From NCBI RefSeq assembly GCF_026210795.1, contig NC_089455.1, forward strand, positions 1-64,000: a stretch of 64,000 nt of DNA, read 5' to 3'. A program made the position numbers and the translations under genes. Positions 1 to 11,124 of the stretch are shown piece by piece. The notes beneath the pieces are model-generated. The model was not told where the DNA came from. It did no database searches and saw only the letters and a program-made list of their open reading frames with translations. Every line of letters begins with the position of its first letter. The first letter of the stretch is position 1. This DNA comes from Rhizophagus irregularis (lineage: Eukaryota; Glomeromycota; Glomeromycetes; Glomerales; Glomeraceae).

Positions 1-1
1 C

Positions 2-1981
2 GGGGGTAATAGTATTATGGCGGGAGTTAGGTAATCGGGACATGTCTGCGTGATAAGACGGAGTTAGATCCAGAGCTGAGAAAAGGTCATCAGGAGAAGT
101 GTCCATAAGAGAAGGGGAAGTATGGGGAGGAAGATTGAATCCAGAATTCGTGTCTTGGGTTGGGGCATCATCCCATCCATTATCATAAGAATGATTATGA
201 GTGTCATGATCATCACGAGGTGGATACAAATCAGAGTCACCAGGGTTGCCATAATTCATCATTATTTCAAGCTCAGATAACCTATACTCGTGGGCCGTGA
301 TAGTATCATTCATCCAGGAGACAGTTTCCTCTAGAGTACTAAGAGTATGAGCAATCTTTTCAATCTGCGCCTTTAATTCATCAATGATATATTGAGGAAG
401 CGTACAATTAGTGTTGTTATTCGGAGAAGTAGATGTAGTATTGTAAGGATGAAGAGTGTCTGGAGGTTGAGTAGAGCCAGAAGAAATTGTATTGTTCCTA
501 GAGTTGGTATAATTGTTACTAGACTGATTATTGCGGTTAGGAACATTAGGACGAGAAGTATTATTATTATTATTATTATTATTGTTGGATCTGGATAAGG
601 ACGAATTATTACAGGATCTAGATGTAGATCTCGATCTTGAGCGGGAAGTGGTTTTATCACGTGATTGGCGTGAATCCTGATGACCACGTTGAGGGCCAGC
701 ATTAAAGCGTGAATATAGTTTGTTAAGGCGGTCATCCACTTTGCGGGTGGGACGAGGGTTACATACAGAAGGGGAGCAACCCGAACGTTCACACACATGA
801 CATAAAGTGTGAGCTTCATTAAGAGGGTGCCATGTTAAACCTTTGCCGCGGAAGGCCACAGATAACTCTTTCGCTGCCTCAAGGATATCAAACGAAGAGA
901 AGTTTAAATATACATAAGGTTTGGGTTTGTAAGAATTAATAGAAAGGGGAACATTAAGGGCTTTGGCGTTGACTTGAGTAGCAATTTCTAAAAGGTCAGC
1001 TTCTTTGATATTTTTTGGAATACCGGCAAGAATGGCGACATGCTCTCTTTGGCTATCGCGTTGGGATTTCGAGAAAGATGCCGGACAGACGCGTAAAAAA
1101 TTACCTAGGTAAATGATCGCCCAAATATCGTTAAATTGGGTAATTGCATCTGCGGAGAAAAATTGGATATGACCATTATAATAATGTTTCTTAGGGGTGA
1201 GTTTGCACTTGATCACAGTGCCATATCGGGAAAATGCCTAGCGGACTTGCGTCTCATTTAGGAAAAGTGGGATGTCGGTAACAAACAAAGACTTCGCTTC
1301 GTCACTGAGTTTGGCATCTGCAGGGGAATAGTGAGTGAAGACTAAATTGAGAAGATCAGCACGTGGGAAGCTGATACAATCGGTGAAATCATGCTGATCA
1401 TTAAAGAAGTCAAGGATCTTTTTGTTATCGCCTGATCCATTGCAGCGTGCGCGGGCTCCATAGGAGGAATAACGGGAGAGTGAACAATCCACTTCGTCAC
1501 ACATAGAGCGATTGGTGGTGAATTTAGCTTTGAATGCGTCAGGCACGTCACGTAAATAGGCCGCAGCATGATAATGAGATGGTGCGGATTTTATAGCAGC
1601 AGCATTACCATCGGAAGATAGTTGACATTTCGGGACTTCGAAGGCAACAGCTTTGCCTTTTCCATTGATATTAGAAGGAGCATGGATAGAAGCGTCAACA
1701 GTTTCAACAGGAGTAGTAGTACTATGAGGAGAGGTGATCACTTGGACTTTGTTGACAGGAAGACCAGAGGGAACGGTAGTAATAAGGGTGGGAGTAGGAG
1801 CAGAGAGCGAAGTTATATCAACATTCATAGCGTCATCAGAAGCAGTACGCGATCGTTTGTTTGGTGCGCCAGCGGTAGTGGTGGGAGATAAAGGTCGGTT
1901 TCCAGAGGGAGCAGAAGTAACAGGACGCGGTGGCGGCGGAATATCTGGGTTAATAACAGAAGGAGCTGGAGGTGTAGTCAT
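2..1981 (-). pseudogene. LINE ORF1 protein (RRM-like region, zinc knuckle), broken, runs off left edge
   Basis: Read on the minus strand from ATG at 1981, one frame stays open to base 2 except for a single TAG at 1238-1240. The order is a Pro/Ser/Thr-rich N-terminus, an RRM-like region (…LFVTDIPLFLNETQVR, stop, AFSRYGTVIKCK), a CCCC zinc knuckle (CHVCERSGCSPSVC, about 785-826), an Arg/Ser-rich stretch with nine Asn from an AAT run (about 565-590), and a probable coiled coil near 350. It aligns block by block with the plus-strand ORF1 at 2909-4869 but is clearly diverged, so it is a different LINE subfamily. ORF1 proteins of this sort bind the element RNA. The ORF2 partner would lie left of the window. 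Apart from the single stop it is well preserved, so it looks younger than its plus-strand relative. Confidence 0.85.
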
Positions 1982-2122
1982 AGTATAAAGCTCAGTAAAG
2001 AAAAAAGCAACTGAAGAAATATTAGTATTATTGAACGAGCACTTAGAAATTTTCGAACGAAAATTTCAAAATTAATTTTATTAGTATTTTCAAATTTTCA
2101 GGAAAGAGTTGTGATGATCCTT
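1982..2122 (-). promoter_or_regulatory. 5' untranslated region of the minus-strand LINE
   Basis: This stretch lies between the ORF1 start codon and the point where similarity to the MITE begins (2123). Its outer end reads, on the minus strand, aactctttcctg, recalling actctctcctg at the 5' end of the plus-strand LINE (about 2779). LINE promoters are internal and normally lie here. The exact 5' end and target duplication cannot be fixed because the other end is outside the window. Confidence 0.5.
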
Positions 2123-2755
2123 CATATTTGGTGATTATAAAGAGATGTGACTATATAAAAAATTTCTTATATTTGTATATCATAATTCCAGCCAAAAATT
2201 AACATAATTTTAGCCAGAATTATACTTAAAACTTTATTGTATCGTAACTTCACCAATATTAATCGATCATACCGCCATTCGATTCATCATGATGAGACGG
2301 TTCTAATGGTATAAAATACATCAAAATCCAATCACTATATTAATTTCCAAAATTTAAAAAATATTAATAGTTTTTGTGTAATAACTCTGCCAAAATTGAT
2401 CCTAGAAAGACGATCTTACTACCATTCGATTCGTCTTGATGAGACGAATCTAATGGTATAAGATACATCAAAATCCAATCACTAGATCAATTTCCAAAAT
2501 TAAAAAATATTAAATGGTTTTTAAGCAATAACTCCGTCAATATTGATCACAGAGAGATGAGCTTACCACCATTCGATTTGTCTCGATGAGGCGATTCCAA
2601 CGAGATACAAATCGTCTTTTTACAATCACTAGGTACTGAGAAATCTAGCAAAATGTTAAATGGCGCAGTAAACGTAAATCAAGAAATATTATAATGCCGA
2701 TGTTTAACATTTTGTTGAATAACTCATCAGCCAGTGATCGGAAAAGGATAAAACT
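2123..2755 (+). repeat. MITE1, left part (Tc1/mariner/pogo-like non-autonomous element)
   Basis: This stretch is collinear with 15767-16410 of the intact copy at 15729-16689, from catatttggtgattataaag onwards. The first 38 bases, including the terminal inverted repeat, are missing where the minus-strand LINE begins. At 2740-2755 the element breaks off at ggaaaaggataaaact, and the same word resumes at 10556-10571, so the plus-strand LINE sits inside the MITE. It contains imperfect direct repeats, each holding a short hairpin around ATTCGTCT-TGATG-AGACG. It has no coding capacity that I can support. Confidence 0.85.
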
Positions 2756-2908
2756 GAAAAAGGATAAAACTAAAAAAAACTCTCTCCTGTTGCCTTCACG
2801 ACAATATTGCGACAAAAAATAAAAAAGATTTTTTTGAAGTATTTTTATTATTTACTTCGCGTTACTACTAACTATTACATATTTTAGTTCTCCCTTCTAC
2901 TTTTAGCT

Positions 2909-4869
2909 ATGACTAACAGACGAAATAATAAAGCTTCTGGTACTTCTGCTCCAAAACGTCCTGCCCAGAGTCCTCCTTCTGGCAACGTTCAAGGTCAAGG
3001 TTCTTCTGCTTCTACACCTGGTCCTACTTCGCAACCTTCGACCGATAATTCTGCAAAACGCACACGGGTTTCTTCTGAACCCGTTATGGACCAAGACAAT
3101 ATTTTGACTCCTCCTGCTCCTCAGGATAATACTTCAACTTCTTCTCCCCTCCCGTTGATACCAACGCGTCCCCTTCAGCTCCTGACTCTGGTACCTCCCT
3201 TGATGACTCCCAACACTCCCCTTCTAACTCTGCAGACAAAGGAAAATCTGTAGAAATTTTGCCACCAGAACCTGAACGTGCTGCGTCTCCTGACGCGTCT
3301 ACTGCTGCTATACAATCTTCCCCCTTCGCTTTTATGTTGCGGCTGCGCCCTCTACTATCGAAGAATTTTGGACCCACTTCAAAACCAATCGCAAAGCTTG
3401 CGACGTGACTGACTGAGAATTCTCCTCCTTTTCCTCTTATGGTAGTAAAGCTACCACTCAAGGATCAGGCGATAATAAACTTATCATTGTCTACTTTCGT
3501 TCCAAACCCAATATGGAAAAAGCTATCGCTGCGCCTATCACCTCCCTGCATGATCTACAGTTTCACGAACATGACCCATCTGCTAAAAAAACAGATAAAC
3601 AACTTCGTACCCTTGTAGTTACCGACATCCCTCTCTTTGTCACTGATGCACAATTAAGGGGCATTTTCTCCCATTATGGTATTGTTACCTACTGCCGTAC
3701 GCGTCTTTCAAAACTTTATCGCACCGCGTATATAGTTTTTGATTCTGCCACCTCCATAGATCAATTTGAAAACACGTGGGCTGTACTTTGTACTGGACAC
3801 TGCTTACGCGTCTGCCCTGCTTCTCATTCACCTGATCAACGCGCTGTCAGACGCGTCCATGTAGCACTTCTTGCCAGCCTTCCTCGCGGTTCTGTTGCCG
3901 CCGACCTTTCTGAAATTGCTGAAGAAGTTTCCGCTAAAAGCGTCAACATCCCTTTCTCCTATAATTCCTACAACCCTAAACCTTACGCTTATATTCACTT
4001 TTCCTCTGCTGCTACTAAAGAATCGGCCATAAGGATTACTTGTGCTCTCAAATCAATTGGCCTTACCTGGCATGAACCTACCGAAGTCTCCTCTCTTTGT
4101 CATCGTTGTGGTCGCCCCGGTTGTAATCCAGACAAATGTGCTTCATCACGTGCTCCACAACGTCCTTCTCGCCCATGGTCTAGCAATGATAAATTGTGTG
4201 AATTATATAACAAACACCTACCTCCCTCCCATCCTGCTAAACGTCATAATCATTTTGCACGTCCTGCTCATTCTGAACGAAGATCTTATGCTGATGCTGC
4301 TGGTAGAAGAGTTCCTTCCCGATCATGATCTCACCCTAGATCTTCACGATCGCACTCTCGACCTAACAATCATCGTCGTCCTCATCATCCTTCCCAATCT
4401 GAAATGGATCATGACGTTGCTGCAATGGATGTTCCGCCTTTAATGGATTGGCAGTATATTACTGAACAAATCACTGCCATACTTGAAGAGATCACTCACC
4501 TTACCACTGAATTTGCTCAACTTCAAAATCGTGTTAAATGGTTAGAAGACCACTATTCTTTCCCTCCTATTTCAAGGTCCTCGCAATAAGGATGGGATAA
4601 TATTGAACCCTCTGATCCTAGACGTCTTAGTGACAACCTCATGGATTTTAGTTCTCCTGCTTCACCATCGAATGATCCAAATTTCACTGCTCATTCACAT
4701 ATTCCCCTTCCCCCCTGTATGAGTTTGATCCCTGGCCCTGCCACATCACCACAAGATCGCCTTTCCTCTCTTATTGCTACAGTCACTGAACTCACTAAAA
4801 CAGTACAACAAGGCATGGCTCAACAAAAACAATTCTTGGCTGCTCGCGATAATGCGAACTCCCAATAAT
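2909..4869 (+). pseudogene. LINE ORF1 protein, frameshifted (plus-strand element)
   Basis: It starts MTNRRNNKASGTSAPKRP at 2909. The reading then shifts frame near 3150 and again near 3335. An in-frame TGA falls near 3415, and further stops lie at 4326 and 4587; the likely native stop is the TAA at 4866-4869. The clearest block is 3513-4328: an RRM-like region (VTDIPLFVTDAQLRGIFSHY) followed by a CCCC zinc knuckle (CHRCGRPGCNPDKC, about 4100-4140). A Ser/Arg-rich stretch and a heptad-like segment (about 4440-4560) follow. The role in the family is RNA binding and ribonucleoprotein assembly for retrotransposition. It is the paralogue of the minus-strand ORF1 at 2-1981. Confidence 0.85.
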
Positions 4870-4922
4870 TTCTTCATTACTATTTTTCCCTTTACTACTT
4901 ACCCTTTTATCATAGTGTAGTA

Positions 4923-7900
4923 ATGATGGACAATAAACAACATAATTTTTCTCCTCACCCTTCTCCCCTTATTAAATTTGGTCAAATTAATGTTAATGGT
5001 TTATGTTCTCTGGTTCAACAATAACATTTGCTTAATTTCTTTCTTCACTCTTCTTTTGGTGCTTTGTCTTTAAATGATACCCGCCTTTCCCCTTCAAATG
5101 CTAAATTTATTTTCAATAATGAACATTCCCAGCATCATTTTAGGTCCTATTGGGCCTGTTCGACTTCTTCTTGTCTCCATAATGGTGTTGGCATTTTGCT
5201 TCGTAATTCCCTTCATAAACATGTTCAAACAATTGATTCTTGGAACAGTCGCCTTCTTAAATTAGATCTTTTTTTTCATCAAACAAAAATTTCTATTATC
5301 TCTTTATATTATCCTCCTTCTAGTTCCGTTCATCAATTTATTTGTAATGATCTTATTGCCAAACTTCTTTCTTGGCTCGATTATGCCCGTGCTAATAATT
5401 ATTTTGTAGTTATCCTTGGCGACTTCAATATTGATGAAGTCGCTCATTCCAACTATTCATCCAATCATTTCAAGCTTTTTCATTTACTTTCTTCTCGGTT
5501 TTTTACCGACCATCAAGCCCATTCTTCTATAGATGGACCTGATCCCACCTTTTATTATGCCAATGGTTCTTCTCGACTGGATTATATCTGGTCTTCACCT
5601 GGTTTTCCTGCCCCTAGTCTTTTTTCGCAAGTGGTCGCTTGTCCTAATCTTCTGGATCGTCCTTTCACGGACCACAAAGTTCTTACAACTATTTTTGATT
5701 TTAGTTCTTGTTTAGCTATTTTGGCTAAATCTCGACTTAAACAGAAAAAAGAAATGCGTACTGTTTTTTCTTACACTACCACTTCAGTTGAACAATGGAA
5801 TAATTTTACTACTGAAGTGGATGATTCTCTTGGAGTTTATCTGGATAGACAATATAACTCCCGTCTTGATTTCTCTACTCTTTCTTTTGATCGTATGTGG
5901 CATGCTTTGAAAGCTGCCATACTTAGTGCTGCAATTGACACATTACTTTTTCAAAAGGTATCCAATACGCACTGACATTCATATTCTCCTGAATTAACTA
6001 AACTTATTGCTATCAACAAGTTTTTAGATCGATTTTTATATCGCCTTACTACTCGTCGTTCCAATCGGCCTACTCAAATTGCGCAAATGACTGCTGCTTT
6101 ACCCTCCCATCTTAAGAATCTTGCATCCTTGCTTCCTGATTATTTAGTCCCTACCTATTCCACAACTCCTGTATCTGCATTTAAATCATTTTTACGATCG
6201 CAGAAGAATTTAGTTTCTGCCTTTTTATCTACTAAATTCGCCCAACATCTTACGGAATACTATACCGCATTACGTGATGAACACTTTTCGAGCTTGCTCA
6301 GCACCTTCATAGACTCTGCTCTATCGGTTGAAAAACGTTCGATTGTTCTTGACCGCGTCCTGGTTGTCCTGGACTCTGCTCCTACTCTTTTAACGGATCC
6401 TTCGAACATCAAACAAGCTGCTATTACTCATTTCCAATAATTGTTTCTTCTCCATTGGTTTGATATTCTTCCATTGCTTCATTTCCCGCCCGATGGCAAC
6501 AAGCTTACACTCCTCTTGCTAATGTGTCTGCTTCATTATATGATCCTGTTTTGGCACCTATTTCCTTACAAGAATGGTCTGCTGTGATCTCCTCCATGCC
6601 TAATAACAAAGCTTCTGGCCCTTCAAAAATTTCTTATGAGATGATTAAACATTTGTCCGGTGAAGCCTTAGATTTTTCTCTTTTACTTGCCAATACTTGC
6701 CTTTCTCGCGGTGATATTCCTGCTGATTGGCGAGAAGCCGTAGTTTATCCTATTCCTAAACCTCATGACTTTGATGCTCAACTCAAGAACATTCGACCTA
6801 TTACTCTTCAGGAAACGGTTCAAAAATGTGTAGTTAAGGTTGTCACTAACCGTCTCTCTAATATTCTTGCTGACAATAATGTCCTTTAAGGAGGAAACTT
6901 TGCGGGTCTGCCTGGTGGATCTACTGATGTCCCTATCAAAATGCTTGATGCGATTATCCATCAACAAAAACATGACTCTACTGATGATCAGGAACTATGG
7001 ATCGTTTCTCAAGATATCTCTAAAGCTTTTGATTCTATGGATCTGAACATGCTTAAATTCGCTTTAGCTAGATTACATATCCCTGCACTTTTAGTGCAAT
7101 TTATCTTGAATCTTTTTACATGACGAAATAACAAAATTATTACTTGTCATGGCGATACAGCTGCTTATCGAGTATGTGTTGGTATCGATCAAGGAGAAAT
7201 CATTTCCCCTTTACTTTGAGTTATTTATTTGGACCCTTTACTTACTGTTTTAAATCGAGATGCACAAGATCCTTTTGTTTTGAAATCTTCAGCTCTTTTA
7301 GATTATTCACCTCTTGAATTTGAACAACATTCTTTGCCAATTTCACATTTGACTTTCATGGATGATTCTACACTTGTAGCTTCTTCGAAAACTGGAATTG
7401 AAGATCGCCTTTCTATAACTGCTGAATTTTATACTCTAAATAATGTTCAAGCTAATTCAGCTAAATATGTTCTTCTTTCATCTTCTTCCCCTTCTTCGAA
7501 GATTGTTTTTGATCTTTCACCTTCTTCTTTAGTTTCCAATTTGTCTCTTTCCCTTTTCTCTTTATCTTTGAACACTTCGTTTCATTTTTTAGGTGTTTGG
7601 TTTTCTTTATCCGCCTTTCCTCAATTTGTCCTCAAACAAGCGTGCTCTATGGTTAAAGATATGGCTGCTCTTCTTGGTCCAAAGAAATTATTGGCGCAAC
7701 ATGTGGCCTATCTATACAATGCCGTCTTTCTTCCGAGATTGGAATTTCGTCTTCAAACTGCTCTTTTTTCAGAAAACACTGTTCAATCAATTGTTACACC
7801 TATGTTTTCAGTCCTTAAAAGAAAAGCTGGCCTTGCCGCTACTACTCCATTAGCTTTGCTCTTCTTGAAACTTCCTTTCTCTATTCAGAATGCCTTTTAT

Positions 7901-10300
7901 CGATTTCTTTCTTCTCATGTGGCTTCTTGGCAAAAGATTTTCACTCATCCAGATTTTCGAGTGTTTGCCAACTATGCTATTTCATATCTTCAAGGCTTTT
8001 TGGGCGCGGAGAGTTGCCCGACTGTTATCAACCTAGAGCCGTGGTCACAGATTGTTTCCTTACAGACGCATACTTTGTTTAATGCTCTTTTGTTTTCTTC
8101 ACGACTTAATATCACGTGATCTCTTTTTTTCCGACCTCCGAGGCGTGATCTACAACCGGCCTTGCCACTTCGATCTGTATTACCGCATTCTATTTTTCAA
8201 TCAAGTTGGAAACTTTGGAAAAACTTGAATATATTTATGCTTGCTCAGTTGGTTTCTCCCTGTGGACGTTATCTGATGAATTGGCCTGATCTTCAGTACC
8301 TTGGTATTGTTGGCCGTAAAGGACGAATCCCTGCTTGGTTTAATTTTATTAAAAATAATTTTCTTTCTTCCTTTTCTTCTTCTTTACTTTTGCCTTTGTA
8401 TTTTATTAATTCTTCTTTTACTTTAGCTTCTTCTTGTTTATTAGATCATACTGTTAAAGATTATCATTTTTATCCTCAATGGGCTATTAATCTTGATTCT
8501 GCTACTCAAACTTTATCTGTTAGCCGTATGTGTATCACCTACAAGAAACAAAACTTGGCTATTATGTCTCATTAGCTTCCTGTATCTACCTCGGCTGATG
8601 AACGAACCTATAATCCTTGTCCTGGTTGTGCTCTTAATATTCCAGCATTATCCAGAAAATCTGCCATTAAACAACGCTATAATAGCGAAAAATGCTTTTT
8701 CAATGTACTCCTATCGGAAACTGTGGGCTATCCTACTAAAAATGCCAAAGTATTTGCGGCTTACCTTCCCATTACCTTATCTACTTCATGGAGTTATGCT
8801 ACCTTTTTGGCTCTTGTTCATTTGACGAACTCGCCTTCAGCCGCTTCTTCCACCTTTTCTCCTCCCTTTATGGACAGGCTAGAAGATGATGTCTTGCCAC
8901 CTTCTGTGCAATCTTTGTATACCGATGGTTCTTTCCATCCTGCCAAGGAATCTTCACCTTCTTCCATGACTTCTGCTTGGATTGCTCTCGATGATGATGG
9001 ATTTATTCTTGAATCTTCATCCATGCATCTCCCTTCTTGTTTTCCTTCAGCTTTGTGTTCTAAAATTTTTGCTGTTTTATCAGGATTAAGCACCCTCTCC
9101 CATAACTCTTCAATCTCTGTTTATACTGATTGTAGTCAATTAGTTTCACTATGGACACGTTTTGTTGATGCTCCTTTCTCACCAAAGTTGCTTCAAGAAC
9201 CTAATCATCTTCTTTGGCTTTCTATTCGACAACTTATCATGGATCGTGATCTTAAAGTCGCTTTGATTAAAGTGCCTGCTTATGGTGATAACATCTACAA
9301 TATACAAGCAGATTCTCTGGCTAAAGATGCTCATTCGTCTTTACAACCTACCTTCACACCTTTGGCGTTTTGCCATGTTCCATGCCTTTTGACTTTTAAT
9401 TCTTTGCCCATTGACATGAATATTCATCATTTCCTACGCTCTATAGCAGACGCTCGTGCTTTTTTATCTTTCTGCTCAATGGCACGTTTTACTGCTCTTG
9501 GTTCTCCTTCACTTTTTGATTGGGCTGGAATATATTTTTGCCTTTCACAAATTAAAGGTTTTGCTTCGCATAAGAATGGTCATCCTGAATTCTGGATTTT
9601 CCGTATCAAACTCCTTTTGGATATGTTGCCTACCTTAACTACTCTTCAACAACGCAAACCTTATTTATATTCTCCAGATTGGCTTTATCCACAATGCAAT
9701 TCAGCTCCTGAAGATTTGAATCATCTTTGGACTTGTCCTTATATTCTTCTGGATTTAAATCCATGTTTGGCACATCGTTCTGAAATTATTAAATTCAGAG
9801 ATTCCTGTTTATCCTCGTTCTTATCTCTGAAGCCTTTGGATATTACCTTTCAGACTGGATTCTCTGCTTTAGATTGTTGGAATTATGATTTTCCTTCTCC
9901 GTCCTGTCTTTGGCTTACTAGAGGACTATTACCTGCACATTTAACGGCATTTTTGAACCAACACTTTCCTCTCTCTGTTATATACAAGCTTATTTCTCCT
10001 CTTCTTAATGACTTCCAAGTCGAACTCTATGGTGAGATTTGGTTATGTCGGAATGTTCTTTTCCATGCTTGGGAAGAGTCGCAGGGTATCTCGGCTGCTT
10101 CCAAATTACGTGGCCTATCTACAAATTTCTCTTCTATCGCTACTTCTTCACAAAACCACAACTCTTCTTTGGCGACAGTTTCTCAGGATTCCTGGATTTC
10201 TTGGATATCCTCTTCTATAATTCGAGATGGATCATGGATCTCGCACTTGGATTTTCTGCGCCGCTTAACAATTCAACCTCTTAGGATTTCTTTCTGGTAA
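4923..10300 (+). pseudogene. LINE ORF2: AP-endonuclease, reverse transcriptase, RNase H, broken
   Basis: The start is taken at the ATGATG at 4923, in frame with the endonuclease. Landmarks in order are: FGQINVNGL (about 4978), GDFNID (about 5419), DYIWSS (about 5580) and FTDHKVL (about 5665), all of the exonuclease-endonuclease-phosphatase fold; reverse-transcriptase blocks NNKASGPSKI (about 6604), VSQDISKAFDSMDLN (about 7005), GIDQGEIISPLL (about 7180) and FMDDS (about 7358), the YxDD-type catalytic box; RNase H blocks LYTDGSF (about 8917), VYTDCSQLV (about 9120) and ADSLAKDAH (about 9310); and a terminal Cys/His cluster CNSAPEDLNHLWTC (about 9690). Stops interrupt it at 5022, 5973, 6887, 7121, 7217, 8117 and 8573, and there is a frameshift between 6440 and 6520. 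The RNase H glutamate expected in an AEIxAx motif is Lys here (SKIFAV, about 9060). Confidence 0.9.
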
Positions 10301-10556
10301 CGGACTGGATTTTTGGATGTTGGATAGTTGACTCACACTGGCCTTCGGGTAAAGTTGGGGTATGCGATTCTGTAATAGTTTAGTTTTTCTTTGCTTTAAT
10401 TTTATTTCAGTTTAGATTTCTTTACTTGTATGAGTCGTGAAGCTACTCTTTTTATTTTTTATTAGTTTATTTTCTTATTCTTGTAATACTGTTCGATTAT
10501 ATTTTCAAAATTTAAAATATAAATAAAAGATAATGTCTTAAGACTGTTTGCACAGG
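10301..10556 (+). other. 3' UTR of the plus-strand LINE
   Basis: This is AT-rich DNA between the ORF2 stop and the right target-site copy, ending gactgtttgcacagg. There is no long poly(A) tail at the junction, only short A-rich patches (about 10505-10530). Confidence 0.6.
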
Positions 10557-10851
10557 GAAAAGGATAAAACTACCACCATTCGATTTGTCTCAGTGAGACG
10601 ATTCTAACAAGCTATGATACATCTTTGTACGATTATTAGATGCCAAGTTATTTAATATATTCTTTATATAACTGTGATTATAAACGGTTCTTTTTAATAT
10701 AAGATTTTTGAGGATAGGTGTGATAGTGACTATAGATAGATTGTGACTATATAGGATAGATTTTAATAATAAAGTGTTTTGAACATTCAACTGGTGTGAC
10801 TATATAGTAGAATGTGACTATAACGGGAGTGACTATAGAGGGAGTTGACTG
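10556..10851 (+). repeat. MITE1, right part with terminal inverted repeat
   Basis: This is collinear with 16395-16689 of the intact copy. It ends gggagttgactg at 10851 followed by TA (10852-10853), the inverse of the CAGTCAACTC terminus expected at its lost left end. Subterminal motifs gtgactat/gtgattat recur several times. A 66-codon open frame on the minus strand (10590-10790) is nearly identical in the other copy but simply reflects the shared DNA. Confidence 0.85.
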
Positions 10852-11124
10852 TAATAGGAAATTTGAAAAACAGATAAATATTTATGTACTATCCAAGATT
10901 GCGAGACACATTGGAATAGTTCCTATTTTGCATGGAAGAGATTATTACTTCTTCAAAATGCAATTAATATTCTTAATGCAAAATTGACAAGCAAAACAGA
11001 TAGCAACTCAAAGAAAAATTCTAAACAGCTAAAAGAAATAATGATAACTACTGAAGAGTGGGATTTATTGCAAAATTTAGTTGATGTATTGGAACAATTT
11101 GCAGAAGCAACTGATTATTTAGGA

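Larger units (their letters stand above)
2756..10556 (+). mobile_element. Full-length decayed LINE retrotransposon with RNase H, inserted in MITE1
   Basis: This is a non-LTR element of about 7.8 kb with a 5' UTR, ORF1 (2909-4869), ORF2 (4923-10300) and a short 3' UTR. The target-site duplication gaaaaggataaaact is visible at 2741-2755 and 10557-10571, with an additional near copy at 2756-2771. The intact MITE has the word only once (about 16396-16410), which gives the empty site. ORF order (RRM/zinc-knuckle ORF1; endonuclease, reverse transcriptase, RNase H ORF2) fits the Tad/I-like LINE groups. Its base composition is less AT-rich than the surrounding genes. Both ORFs carry several stops and frameshifts, so it is dead. 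Confidence 0.88.

Noticed and set aside
392-819. Open frames on both strands overlapping the zinc-knuckle part of the minus LINE ORF1
   Set aside because: They are shadows of the true ORF1 frame (codons starting at positions equal to 2 modulo 3 on the minus strand), which carries the zinc knuckle and matches the paralogue.
10590-10790. 66-codon minus-strand frame present also at 16428-16628
   Set aside because: It is identical because both lie in copies of the same MITE. Composition is typical of AT-rich DNA and no motif is present.
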